DNA of 64,000 nt, from contig CASBHZ010000005.1 in assembly GCA_949123685.1 (NCBI GenBank), forward strand, positions 10,641 through 74,640. The letters run 5' to 3'. The position numbers were made by a program, and so were the translations under genes. The notes under the pieces were generated by a model. It saw only the letters and a list, made by a program, of their open reading frames with translations, was not told the DNA's origin and ran no database searches. Positions 43,175 to 52,333 of the stretch are shown piece by piece. Within the stretch, counting starts at the first letter, position 1. Every line of letters starts with the position of its first letter. The DNA is from an uncultured Bacteroidales bacterium. GTDB taxonomy: Bacteria; Bacteroidota; Bacteroidia; Bacteroidales; Muribaculaceae.

Positions 43175-45484
43175 ATGCGACAACTGTTATACATATTGCT
43201 GCTGGCGGGGCTTGCACCGGCGATTGCCGGCGCGGCTCCGCGGCAGACATATTCCACCGAGGCTGTCAGTGATGGCGAGATGGATAAATTCGTTAACGAC
43301 CTGATGTCGCGGATGACTCTTCAGGAAAAGATAGGTCAGCTCAACCTGCCGTCTTATTCCGACCTTCGTTCGGGAGTGGTGGCAAACAACGATACGCACA
43401 ACCGTATCCGCAAGGGTCTTGTGGGTGGCGTTTTCAACATCAAGGGTGCAGAGAGGGTCCGGAATCTTCAGAAATTGGCAGTGGAAGAGTCTCGTCTCGG
43501 CATCCCTCTGCTGATGGGAGCGGACGTAATTCATGGCTATGAGACGATTTTCCCGATTCCACTCGGAATGTCGTGTAGCTGGGACACAGTCGCAGCCAGA
43601 AGATCGGCTGCGGTTGCTGCCGCGGAAGCTTCCGCCACTGGTATCAACTGGACATTCAATCCAATGGTCGATATCTGTCGTGATGCCCGCTGGGGTCGCA
43701 TCGCCGAATGCAACGGCGAGGATCCCTATCTCGGAGGGGTGCTGACGAAGGCTTATGTGAAGGGTTATCAGGGAAGCGATCTTTCGGATGAGAAGAGCAT
43801 ACTCGCATGTGTGAAACATTTTGCTCTCTACGGCGCCTGCGAGTCCGGACTCGATTATAATTATGTCGACATGAGCCGCGTGACTATGTTTAATGACTAT
43901 TTGCCACCTTATAAAGCAGCAGTTGATGCCGGAGTAGGAAGCCTGATGACCTCTTTCAACGTGGTTGACCGCGTTCCCGCCACTGCCAACAAGTGGCTGA
44001 TTACCGATGTGCTTCGTAATCGATGGGGCTTTGACAACCTTGTGGTTTCCGACTATAACGGCATAGGGGAAATGACAACACTCGGCATAGGTCCGAAATC
44101 ACTCTGCGGAGAGATGGCTATCAATGCCGGTCTGGATATGGATATGGTGAGCGAGGCGTATCTTATGAATCTCGAAAACCTGGTGAAAGAAGGAAAGGTG
44201 AGCCTTGATAAAATCGACAATGCCTGCCGTCGGGTGCTTGAAGCCAAATATAAACTCGGACTTTTCAAGGATCCTTATCGCTATTGCAACATGAAGCGCG
44301 CTGACAAGGAACCTTTCAGCAAGGAATATCGCAAGATAGCGCGTGAACTTGCTCCCGAAACTTTTGTGCTTCTGAAAAACAGCGAATCTCTGTTGCCTCT
44401 CAAACCACAGGGAAAGATAGCGTTGATCGGTCCGCTTGCTAACTCTCCCAAGAGCATGGCGGGCACATGGGTGCTTTCATGTTCCACGCTCGACAGGCAC
44501 CGTACGGTGCTCGACGGGCTTCGCGATGCCGTAGGCAACAAGGCGCAGATTCTATATGCGCAGGGTAGCAACATCTATCTTGATGAAAAGATGGAGCTGG
44601 GTATTTCGCAAGGCAAGCTTGCCCGTGGTGACAACGAAGCTCTTTTGCGCGAAGCATTGGAGACCGCGAAGAATGCTGATATTATTGTGGCGGCATTGGG
44701 GGAGAGTGCAGACATGTCGGGAGAATCGGCATCGCGCACGCGTCTCGGATTGCCGGATGCGCAGGAACGTCTGCTGCGAGAGGTTGTGGCTACAGGCAAG
44801 CCAGTGGTGCTGTTGCTCTTCACCGGACGCCCCCTGACGCTGACATGGGAAGAGGAAAATGTGCCCGCAATCCTGAATGTCTGGTTTCCCGGATCAGAGG
44901 CAGGCGATGCCATAGCAGATGTGCTGTTTGGCAAGAAATCTCCCTCCGGCAAGCTTACCACGACTTTCCCTCGTGCTGTCGGGCAGTGTCCGATATACTA
45001 CAACCATCTTCCCTCGAGTCGTCCCGATCCTGAAGAAGGAATCTTCAATATATTCAACCAGAACTGGGTAGATGAGAGTGTGAAACCTCTCTATCCTTTC
45101 GGATATGGTTTAAATTACACAACCTTTGACTATGGCGAGATACGGCTCAATTCGTCGACACTACCTTCCGGAGGTGAGTTGACTGCAACGGTTAAAGTCA
45201 CCAATACAGGAGAGAGGGACGGTACGGAGATTGTGCAGCTCTATCTTCACGATGTGTTTGCATCGGAGGTAAGACCAGTGAAGCAGCTGAAAGGTTTCAG
45301 CCGTATCGATTTGAAAAAAGGTGAGAGCAAGGATGTGACTTTTACTATTACGGAAGATGACCTGAAGTTTTATAATGGCAATCTTGAACATATTTTCGAA
45401 CCCGGAGAATTTGAGCTTATGGTCGGACCGAACAGCCGCGATGTGAAGGTTGTGAGGTTTGAGGCTTTAGGTATTAGGCATTAG
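43175..45484 (+). CDS. Glycoside hydrolase family 3 (beta-glucosidase-like)
   Basis: A 769-residue exported enzyme with a signal peptide (LLYILLLAGLAPAIAGAAP). It has the full GH3 plan: an N-terminal barrel (GIPLLMGADVIHGYETIFPIPLGMSCSWD, ACVKHFALYG) with the nucleophile Asp293 in NLVVSDYNGIG, a C-terminal alpha/beta domain (LPLKPQGKIALIGPLANSPKSMAGTW, ADIIVAALGESADMSGESASRTRLGLP) and a fibronectin-III-like domain. It resembles BglX and probably removes terminal beta-linked sugars in the periplasm. It is 16 bases after the beta-helix gene. Confidence 0.93.
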   Translation: MRQLLYILLLAGLAPAIAGAAPRQTYSTEAVSDGEMDKFVNDLMSRMTLQEKIGQLNLPSYSDLRSGVVANNDTHNRIRKGLVGGVFNIKGAERVRNLQKLAVEESRLGIPLLMGADVIHGYETIFPIPLGMSCSWDTVAARRSAAVAAAEASATGINWTFNPMVDICRDARWGRIAECNGEDPYLGGVLTKAYVKGYQGSDLSDEKSILACVKHFALYGACESGLDYNYVDMSRVTMFNDYLPPYKAAVDAGVGSLMTSFNVVDRVPATANKWLITDVLRNRWGFDNLVVSDYNGIGEMTTLGIGPKSLCGEMAINAGLDMDMVSEAYLMNLENLVKEGKVSLDKIDNACRRVLEAKYKLGLFKDPYRYCNMKRADKEPFSKEYRKIARELAPETFVLLKNSESLLPLKPQGKIALIGPLANSPKSMAGTWVLSCSTLDRHRTVLDGLRDAVGNKAQILYAQGSNIYLDEKMELGISQGKLARGDNEALLREALETAKNADIIVAALGESADMSGESASRTRLGLPDAQERLLREVVATGKPVVLLLFTGRPLTLTWEEENVPAILNVWFPGSEAGDAIADVLFGKKSPSGKLTTTFPRAVGQCPIYYNHLPSSRPDPEEGIFNIFNQNWVDESVKPLYPFGYGLNYTTFDYGEIRLNSSTLPSGGELTATVKVTNTGERDGTEIVQLYLHDVFASEVRPVKQLKGFSRIDLKKGESKDVTFTITEDDLKFYNGNLEHIFEPGEFELMVGPNSRDVKVVRFEALGIRH

Positions 45485-45520
45485 ATTTAGAAGTTGTTTA
45501 AAAATAAAACACATAACACC

Positions 45521-46849
45521 ATGCACCTACGCAAACTAATGACCATGGTATTGGTTTCCATAGTTTTACCCATTGTCAATGCCGGACAAAAGTCTGATCA
45601 GGAAATTCTTGAGGTAAGGATGTTCATCAGGGAATATATCGGGCATACTGTAAAGGAGTGCAAAAAAGATACCCTGGGACATATAGCGTTACCTAAACCA
45701 TATAGTGTTCCGAGCCTGAACGGAGTGTTTGAGAAGGATATGTTCTATTGGGACACATATTTTACAAATATAGCACTCATATCTGGTTCTGACTTTATGC
45801 AGGCAAGAAACAATGTGGATAATATTCTTTTCCTGATAGACAAATATGGATTCATGCCAAATGGATCCAATGTTATATATCTTGATCGTTCCCAGCCTCC
45901 GTTTGCCAGCATGATGGTCCGTGACATTTATGAAATAAACAAGGATAAAAAATGGCTTGCATCTGCCTGCAGGATATTGGAGAAGGAATACAGGTTCTGG
46001 ATGGAGCAGAGAATCACGCCGACAGGATTGAACCGTTACTCCAACCATACTACAAAAGACCAGCTGATTTCATTCTATGAATATATGAAGTCGCGTTTCC
46101 CAGATTTGCCTGTGCTTACGGATTCAGTGGAAATATTGAAGCAGGCATCTCATTTTGTAGCAGAGGCGGAGTCCGGTTGGGACTTCACGCCACGTTTCAA
46201 TTTCCGTTGCGAGGATTTTAATCCGGTTGACCTGAACGCCAATCTATATTTGTACGAAAAGAATTTTGCTTATTTTTATAAGGAACTGAACAAAAAAGGT
46301 TCTGACAAATGGCTTAAAGCAGCCGATAAGAGGAAAAAGCTACTGAACAAGTATTGCTGCAACCCTCAGGATGGGTGTTTTTATGACTATGATTTTGTAA
46401 ACAACCGGCTGAGTCCTGTCTATTCGTCAGCGGTGTTCAATCTGCTCTGGTCAGAGGTTCTGACTCCGAGTCAGGCGCGAAAGGTGGTTGAGAATCTTCA
46501 AAGACTGGAATATCCTTGTGGAGTGGCGGCATGTGAACGTGGCACACGGGAACGTGCTTACCAGTGGGATTACCCCAATGCCTGGGCAAGCTTCAATGTG
46601 ATGGCAATCGGAGGTCTGGACAATTACGGCTTCAAGGAGGATGCGCGCCGGATTGCCCGAAAATACGTAGACAGCATTGTCGGAATTTATCAACAGACAG
46701 GCAATTTATGGGAGAAGTTCAATGCGGAACATGGCAATCTGGAAGTAAACAACGAATACGAAATGCCACCTTTCATGGGTTGGACAGCAGGGGCGTTTAT
46801 CTACGCCTCGGATTATCTGGACAGAACAGCCGGGAACATCAGTCACTAA
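45521..46849 (+). CDS. GH37 trehalase-like enzyme
   Basis: About 442 residues from MHLRKLMTMVLVSIVLPIVNAG, a signal peptide. It shows trehalase-family blocks: GVFEKDMFYWDTYFTNIALI (compare the trehalase PGGRFxExYYWDxYF box) and RERAYQWDYPNAWASFNVMAIGGLDNYG (QWDYPNxW box), in an all-helical barrel. True trehalase in a PUL would be unusual, so it may act on another alpha-glucoside or a related exo-linkage. It is shorter than E. coli TreA. It lies 36 bases after GH3. Confidence 0.78.
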   Translation: MHLRKLMTMVLVSIVLPIVNAGQKSDQEILEVRMFIREYIGHTVKECKKDTLGHIALPKPYSVPSLNGVFEKDMFYWDTYFTNIALISGSDFMQARNNVDNILFLIDKYGFMPNGSNVIYLDRSQPPFASMMVRDIYEINKDKKWLASACRILEKEYRFWMEQRITPTGLNRYSNHTTKDQLISFYEYMKSRFPDLPVLTDSVEILKQASHFVAEAESGWDFTPRFNFRCEDFNPVDLNANLYLYEKNFAYFYKELNKKGSDKWLKAADKRKKLLNKYCCNPQDGCFYDYDFVNNRLSPVYSSAVFNLLWSEVLTPSQARKVVENLQRLEYPCGVAACERGTRERAYQWDYPNAWASFNVMAIGGLDNYGFKEDARRIARKYVDSIVGIYQQTGNLWEKFNAEHGNLEVNNEYEMPPFMGWTAGAFIYASDYLDRTAGNISH

Positions 46850-47104
46850 AATTCACATTGTTGCTTTAATAATATCAATCGCCTTATTAATATGGAAAGA
46901 TTCGGCTGCTATCTGTACCGCACCAAAAGTGGAAATTTTTTGATGATATGCTCCACTTTCAGTTATGGTGAGTATGCAATAGGGATAGCGGAATCTGTAA
47001 CCGGTTGAGGCTTATTCTGCATCAGCCAAACAGTCCTGCCGGTGCGGAGAGAGCAAAAATTTTCAAGTTGAAGGACTGTGGAGATACTTTGGTTCTTGAT
47101 AATA

Positions 47105-48963
47105 ATGAATAGCAAGATGAGGAAGGTTATATGTTTTTTGATAATTGCCGGCGCATCAGCTGGTGCAGCACAAGCGAACAAGACGATAAAGATCGAAGAT
47201 TATGTTGGAAGTAGGATTGAATCCTGTATAAACAACAGGGTAAAAAGTCAAGACACAAAACAACTTGTAGAGCCGTTCCGGCATTTGACCGAAGGCACTC
47301 GATGGCAAACAGAGTTTATAGGGAAATGGATGCTTGGAGCGATTGGTTCCTATCGCTATAGTCACGATGTCGAGTTATTGCAAAAAATCAATGACGCAGC
47401 GTACGACCTTATGTCAACACAAAGGGAAGATGGCTATATCGGTAATTATAAAGAAGATAATCGTTTGACTAATTGGGACATATGGGGACGCAAATACACA
47501 TCGCTCGCACTTCTTGATTACTATAAACTTACCGGTGATAAAAAGGCTCTTAAGGCGGTTGAAAAACTTATTGACGGTCTGATTGCAGAATTGAAGGACA
47601 GGAACATCGACATAGCGACTACAGGTCTCTACCGAGGAATGCCAAGCTGTTCGATTCTTGAGCCGGTGATGTATCTGTACGATAGCACCAAGGAAAAGAG
47701 ATATCTCGATTTTGCAAAAGGCATAGCGGCAGCGATAGAGAAACCGGGAAGCACACAGCTTGTGACTAAGGCTCTTGACGGAGTGCCGGTGGCGCACAGG
47801 TTTCCGTTTCCGTCCCACTGGTGGTCGTTTGAAAACGGTCACAAGGCATACGAGATGATGTCCTGTTATGTCGGTCTCATGGAGTTAGGGAAAGTAACGG
47901 GAGAAGGGAAATATTTATCAGCAGCCGAGGCTGCCGCACGTAATATTCTTGATACGGAAATAAATGTTGCAGGCTCGGGAGCAGCCTTCGAGTGCTGGTA
48001 CGATGGTAAATCACAACAGACCATACCTGCCTATCACACGATGGAGACGTGTGTCACGTTCACATGGATGCAACTGCTCGACAAACTATGGCAACAAACC
48101 GGAAACTCGAAGTACGCCGACGAGTTCGAGCGCACAATGTACAATGCCCTCATGGCGTCATTGCGCAATGACGCCATGAGATATCGAAATACAGCCCATT
48201 GGAAGGACGGCGTCAGCCGGGGGAAGAACAATGCGGACTGCCGATCAACTGCTGCAATGCAAACGGACCGCGAGGGTTTGCTCTTATTCCGGATTTTGCG
48301 CTCAGGGTTAAAAGTGACACGGTCTTTGTGAATCTCTATACGCCCCTTAAGGGAGAGATAGAAATTGGCAAATCTGCCATGAGTATTGAAATTTCCAATG
48401 ATTTTCCGCGGACAGGAAAGAACAGGATCAAGATTTTAAAGCCGGGTAAGGAAAAGGTTGTTCTTGCGCTGAGAATACCCGGATGGTGCGGTGGAAAGTA
48501 TGATATCAGTCTGAATGGACGGAAGGTAGACGCACAACCGGTGAATGGATATGCAATCATGTCGTTGGAGAAAGGCTCAAATGTCATCTCCTCGGATTAC
48601 AATCTGATGAGCAAGGTTGAAAAGCTCAACGGGATGCAGGCACTGACACGCGGACCACTTGTTTTTGCCCGCGACAGCAGATATTGTGACGGAGACATTG
48701 ACGAATGCGGAATCATCAAGGAAAACGAAAACGGAGAGGTGGATATACGTTTTCCGGAATCCTCTTCAGACTTCGCGTGGATAACCGTAGAAGTTCCGAT
48801 GATATTGGGAACCGATCTTGAGAATCCCGAAAACGCATCCGGAAGAATGGTAAGATTCTGTGACTTTGGCTCGGCAGGGAATGACTGGAACCGGAACGGA
48901 CGCTATCGGGTTTGGATTGTATCTCCGATCCATGCCATGTCGCAACCTTATCACAAATATTAA
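47105..48963 (+). pseudogene. GH127-like beta-L-arabinofuranosidase gene with a frameshift
   Basis: The first frame (47105 to about 48170) encodes a signal peptide and a GH127-type helical barrel. It includes the Glu296-x-Cys pair, FECWYDGKS, expected among the zinc ligands. The second frame, from about 48181 to the stop, resumes ISKYSPLEGRRQPGEEQCGLPINCCNANGPRG and carries the essential Cys-Cys pair and the beta domains. The break lies inside a 32-bp perfect palindrome. Without a shift the product ends in unrelated sequence at 48331 and lacks the CC ligands, so it should be inactive. GH127 enzymes remove beta-L-arabinofuranose, which fits GH43 and the rhamnose genes. Confidence 0.85.
48149..48180. 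repeat. 32-bp perfect palindrome at the GH127 frameshift
   Basis: Positions 48149-48164 are exactly complementary to 48165-48180 with no spacer (core GTCATTGCGCAATGAC). It lies where the two GH127 frames part. Perfect palindromes this long are rare in coding sequence and promote template-switch errors. Confidence 0.95.
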
Positions 48964-49102
48964 ACTGCTTCCAAGTCGTGCGAAAAGGTACGTATTTTAC
49001 CACGAAAGAAAAAATTTCTTATAACATATTTTTGAGTGGCAAACGTGGGTATGAATCAAAAAAGTGCTAAATTTGTGAGTATTTGTTACAAAATAATCAG
49101 TC

Positions 49103-49132
49103 TTTTATTTAATTGCGCTTTGCGTAGTTTTG
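49103..49132 (+). promoter_or_regulatory. Candidate promoter of the rhamnose operon
   Basis: TAGTTTTG at 49125-49132 matches the -7 consensus; TTTT at 49103-49106 is a three-of-four match to the -33 at an 18-base spacer. A second -7 match, TAAATTTG, lies at 49068-49075 without a partner. Transcription from the first would begin about 20 bases before rhaB. Confidence 0.5.
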
Positions 49133-49159
49133 AAACCTTGAAGTATGAAACCATGAAGC

Positions 49160-50599
49160 ATGAAAACGAAATTCTTTATAGCCTTTGATCTTGGTGCCAC
49201 AAGCGGACGCTCCGTTTTAGGAGAGCTGACCGAGGATGGAAAACTCACCATGAAAGAACTGACACGTTTCCCAAACCGGATGATGCCGCTCGACGGTCAT
49301 CTCCACTGGAACATCTATTCTTTATTTGAGGAACTGAAATGCGGACTGCGTGAGACGGCTCGCTTGGGCATTACCCCAGATTCTATAGGCATTGACACAT
49401 GGGGCGTGGATTATGTATGCGTTGCCCCCGACGGATCGATCATAGGACTGCCATATGCTTATCGTGACATTCAGACCATCGGTGCTGACGGACGTTTCTT
49501 TGAGAATGTGATGTCGGCATCCGAACTTTACCGCCACACCGGCATTCAGCACATGGGCTTCAACACGGTGTTCCAGCTCAATGAGCACCGCAATGATTTC
49601 GGTCATCTCAACGCATCGAAGTTCGTATTCCTGCCTGATGCTCTTGCTTATATGCTCACGGGGAATATAGTCACTGAATATACAATCGCGTCTACGGGTT
49701 CAATAGTGAATGCCGCAGCGCGACAGCTTGATGTGGAGGTACTCTCCGCCGTCGGAACGGAGCTTTCCAAGTTCGGACCGATGGTAGAGCCCGGTCATGT
49801 GATAGGCAATCTGAAACCAGAGATTGCTGAAGAAACCGGTTTGGGAACAATACCGGTCGTGGCAGTAGCCGGACACGACACCGCCTCGGCAGTCGCCGCC
49901 ATCCCCGCTACAGACCGCAACTTCGCCTACCTCAGCAGCGGCACCTGGTCGCTGATGGGTATTGAGACAGATGCGCCCATTATCAACGAAATCACCGAAA
50001 AATACAATATCACTAATGAGGGAGGAATGGAAGGCACGACACGGCTTCTAAAGAACATCACCGGCATGTGGATAGTGGAGCAGTGTCTCAGGCAGTGGAA
50101 GTCGGAAGGTACAGACTATACATACCCGCAGATGGTAGAATTGGCTGAGAATTCCAAGGCAGTCTGCATCATAGATCCCGATGACAGCTCCTTTACCGCT
50201 CCTGCTAACATGGTCACCGCCATAGACGAGTACTGCCGGGCAACAAACCAGTCTGTTCCTGCAACTCACGGGGAATACATCCGCTCCATCTTCGAGAGCC
50301 TTGCCCGGAAATACGCCAAGACCCTCGACGTATTCCGCGGACTGTCAGAATATCCGATAGAGCGTCTCCATGTAATAGGAGGCGGTTCCCGCAACGCCTT
50401 CCTCAACCAGCTGACAGCCGATGCCTGCGGCATACCTGTCATTGCCGGACCGGCAGAAGCTACTGCCCTCGGCAACATAATGATCCAGGCAATTGCATCT
50501 GGGGATATAAGGAATCTTGCGGAAATGCGCAGGATCATCGCCGGAAATATTGAGACTGTAGCCTATTATCCAAAGAATCATAATACCAAAACCAGATAA
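49160..50599 (+). CDS. rhaB: L-rhamnulose kinase
   Basis: A 479-residue FGGY-type sugar kinase. The N-terminal phosphate loop is FIAFDLGATSGRSVLGE, with IDTWGVDYVCVAPDG, the second ATP-binding block AVAGHDTASAVAAIP...AYLSSGTWSLMGIE, and the C-terminal HVIGGGSRNAFLNQLTADACGIPVIAGPAEATALGN. These features and its neighbours identify rhamnulokinase, which phosphorylates L-rhamnulose at C1. It heads the rha cluster and is two bases from rhaA. Confidence 0.95.
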   Translation: MKTKFFIAFDLGATSGRSVLGELTEDGKLTMKELTRFPNRMMPLDGHLHWNIYSLFEELKCGLRETARLGITPDSIGIDTWGVDYVCVAPDGSIIGLPYAYRDIQTIGADGRFFENVMSASELYRHTGIQHMGFNTVFQLNEHRNDFGHLNASKFVFLPDALAYMLTGNIVTEYTIASTGSIVNAAARQLDVEVLSAVGTELSKFGPMVEPGHVIGNLKPEIAEETGLGTIPVVAVAGHDTASAVAAIPATDRNFAYLSSGTWSLMGIETDAPIINEITEKYNITNEGGMEGTTRLLKNITGMWIVEQCLRQWKSEGTDYTYPQMVELAENSKAVCIIDPDDSSFTAPANMVTAIDEYCRATNQSVPATHGEYIRSIFESLARKYAKTLDVFRGLSEYPIERLHVIGGGSRNAFLNQLTADACGIPVIAGPAEATALGNIMIQAIASGDIRNLAEMRRIIAGNIETVAYYPKNHNTKTR

Positions 50600-50601
50600 T
50601 C

Positions 50602-51855
50602 ATGAAAGAAGAAACAATCCGCAAGGCGTACGAAATAGCGAAGGAACGCTACGCGGCTATCGGTGTCGACACCGACAAGGTTCTCGCACAGATGCAGGAC
50701 TTCCACCTGAGCATGCACTGCTGGCAGGCAGACGATGTAACCGGTTTCGAGAAACGGGAAGGCGGTCTGACCGGAGGCATACAGGTCAACGGCAATTATC
50801 CCGGCAAAGCCCGAAACATCAAGGAGCTTCGCGATGACATCCTCTATGCCATGTCGCTAATTCCCGGCAAGCACCGTCTCAACCTCCATGAAATCTATGG
50901 CGACTTTCAAGGAAAGTTCGTTGACCGTGACGAGGTGACACCCGAATATTTCGAGAGCTGGATTCAGTGGGGTAAAGAGAACGATATCAAGCTCGACTTC
51001 AATTCCACCTCCTTCTCCCACACCAAGAGCGGTGACCTAAGCCTCTCAAATCCCGATAAAGCCATCCGCGATTTCTGGATCGAACACTCGAAGCGATGCC
51101 GCGCCATTTCCCAAGCCATCGGCGAGGCGCAGCAGGATCCCTGCATCATGAACACATGGGTGCACGACGGAAGCAAGGACATCACCGTTAACCGCTACAT
51201 GTACCGCGAACTGCTCAAGGACTCTCTCGACCAGATCTTCGAGCACCGCTACGACTGGATGAAGGACTGCGTGGAAAGTAAGGTCTTCGGCATCGGGCTG
51301 GAAAGCTACACGGTCGGCAGCAACGACTTCTACACCGCCTACGCCTCCAAACGCGACATGATGATAACCCTCGACACGGGTCACTTCCATCCCACGGAGA
51401 GCGTTGCCGACAAGGTATCCGCCATGCTCCTGTTCGTGCCCGAGCTTATGCTCCACGTATCGCGCCCCGTGCGCTGGGACTCCGACCACGTCACCATCAT
51501 GGACGATCCCACGATGGACCTCTTCAGCGAGATAGTACGCGCCGGTGCCCTGAACCGTGTGCACTACGGACTCGACTACTTCGACGGCACCCTCAACCGT
51601 ATCGGCGCCTACGTCATCGGCAGCCGTGCCGCCCAGAAATGTATGCTACGCGCACTTCTCGAACCGATCGAAACCCTGCGCAATTATGAACTTGCCGACA
51701 AGAAATTCCAGCGTCTTGCCCTTCTCGAAGAATGCAAGAACCTGCCGTGGAACGCCGTCTACGACATGTTCTGCCTGAAGAACAACGTCCCCGTCGGCGA
51801 GACATTCATCTCCGAGGTTGAGAAATACGAGGCAGAGGTAACCTCACGTAGATAG
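50602..51855 (+). CDS. rhaA: L-rhamnose isomerase
   Basis: A 417-residue TIM-barrel enzyme that converts L-rhamnose to L-rhamnulose. Family blocks are present: MHCWQADDVTGFEKREGGLTGGIQVNGNYPG, LNLHEIYGDF, DFNSTSFSHTKSGDLSLSNPD, IMNTWVHDGSKDI, and the metal-site segments IGLESYTVGSNDFY, ITLDTGHFHPTESVADK and HVSRPVRWDSDHVTIMDD. Length is normal. Codon usage here is noticeably richer in C-ending codons than nearby genes, which may reflect high expression. Confidence 0.97.
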   Translation: MKEETIRKAYEIAKERYAAIGVDTDKVLAQMQDFHLSMHCWQADDVTGFEKREGGLTGGIQVNGNYPGKARNIKELRDDILYAMSLIPGKHRLNLHEIYGDFQGKFVDRDEVTPEYFESWIQWGKENDIKLDFNSTSFSHTKSGDLSLSNPDKAIRDFWIEHSKRCRAISQAIGEAQQDPCIMNTWVHDGSKDITVNRYMYRELLKDSLDQIFEHRYDWMKDCVESKVFGIGLESYTVGSNDFYTAYASKRDMMITLDTGHFHPTESVADKVSAMLLFVPELMLHVSRPVRWDSDHVTIMDDPTMDLFSEIVRAGALNRVHYGLDYFDGTLNRIGAYVIGSRAAQKCMLRALLEPIETLRNYELADKKFQRLALLEECKNLPWNAVYDMFCLKNNVPVGETFISEVEKYEAEVTSRR

Positions 51856-51873
51856 TTTTAGTTGAAAGTTAGG

Positions 51874-51890
51874 GTTTAAAGTTTAGATAA
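51874..51890. repeat. Left 17-bp inverted repeat of the four-helix-bundle cassette
   Basis: GTTTAAAGTTTAGATAA is exactly complementary to 52301-52317. It overlaps the stop codon of the enclosed antisense gene. Confidence 0.85.
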
Positions 51891-52253
51891 TTGTTCTTCT
51901 TTGAGCATGGATTTACGATAAGCGCAAAGTTGCCGTGATAATTCCTCGATTATTGGACGGAGTTTGTCAACTTTCTCAGGAGTGGTCATTTCTAAATCGA
52001 CAGCCAAAGTAAGTTGACACATTACTTCCATAAGTGAGCCATAAGCAATTTCGCAAAAATGAATTTTCTCTTTATTCGAAAAACGACCTGTGCCTTCTGC
52101 AATATTTGATGATACAGATATTACCGCACGCCGAATTTGGTCTGACAAACCATATTTTTCTTGATGAGGAAACAATGATGCGATTTTGTAGACTTCTTTC
52201 ACAATGATTCGTGATTTTTGCCAGATGATCAATTTCTCAAAACTAAATTCCAT
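51876..52253 (-). CDS. Four-helix-bundle protein (23S rRNA intervening-sequence type)
   Basis: About 125 residues from MEFSFEKLIIWQKSRIIVKEVYKIASLFPHQEKYGLSDQIRRAVISVSSNIAEGTGRFSNKEKIHFCEIAYGSLMEVMCQLTLA. This is the signature of the S23/IVP four-helix-bundle family, first known from ORFs inside 23S rRNA intervening sequences and related to the diversity-generating-retroelement accessory protein Avd. It lies antisense between rhaA and rhaT and is bounded by perfect 17-bp inverted repeats, so it looks inserted into the operon. An earlier start at 52283 is possible. Function is unknown. Confidence 0.88.
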   Translation of the reverse strand: MEFSFEKLIIWQKSRIIVKEVYKIASLFPHQEKYGLSDQIRRAVISVSSNIAEGTGRFSNKEKIHFCEIAYGSLMEVMCQLTLAVDLEMTTPEKVDKLRPIIEELSRQLCAYRKSMLKEEQLSKL

Positions 52254-52300
52254 ATTGTTTTTTTGCAAATGTAATAAATTCAATTGAGTTTACAGTGCTA

Positions 52301-52317
52301 TTATCTAAACTTTAAAC
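52301..52317. repeat. Right 17-bp inverted repeat of the four-helix-bundle cassette
   Basis: TTATCTAAACTTTAAAC is the exact inverse of 51874-51890. It lies 17 bases before rhaT and 48 bases upstream of the antisense start. In an rha transcript the two repeats could pair and loop out the cassette. Confidence 0.85.
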
Positions 52318-52333
52318 TAAAACCATAAACCAA

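Noticed and set aside
46926..46959. Inverted repeat AAAGTGGA/TCCACTTT between the GH37-like and GH127 genes
   Set aside because: Only 8 bp with an 18-base loop and no T-tract; too weak to call a terminator.
48149..48180. Programmed ribosomal frameshift in the GH127 gene
   Set aside because: No slippery heptamer precedes the break, and the family is not known to use frameshifting; a mutation at the palindrome is simpler.
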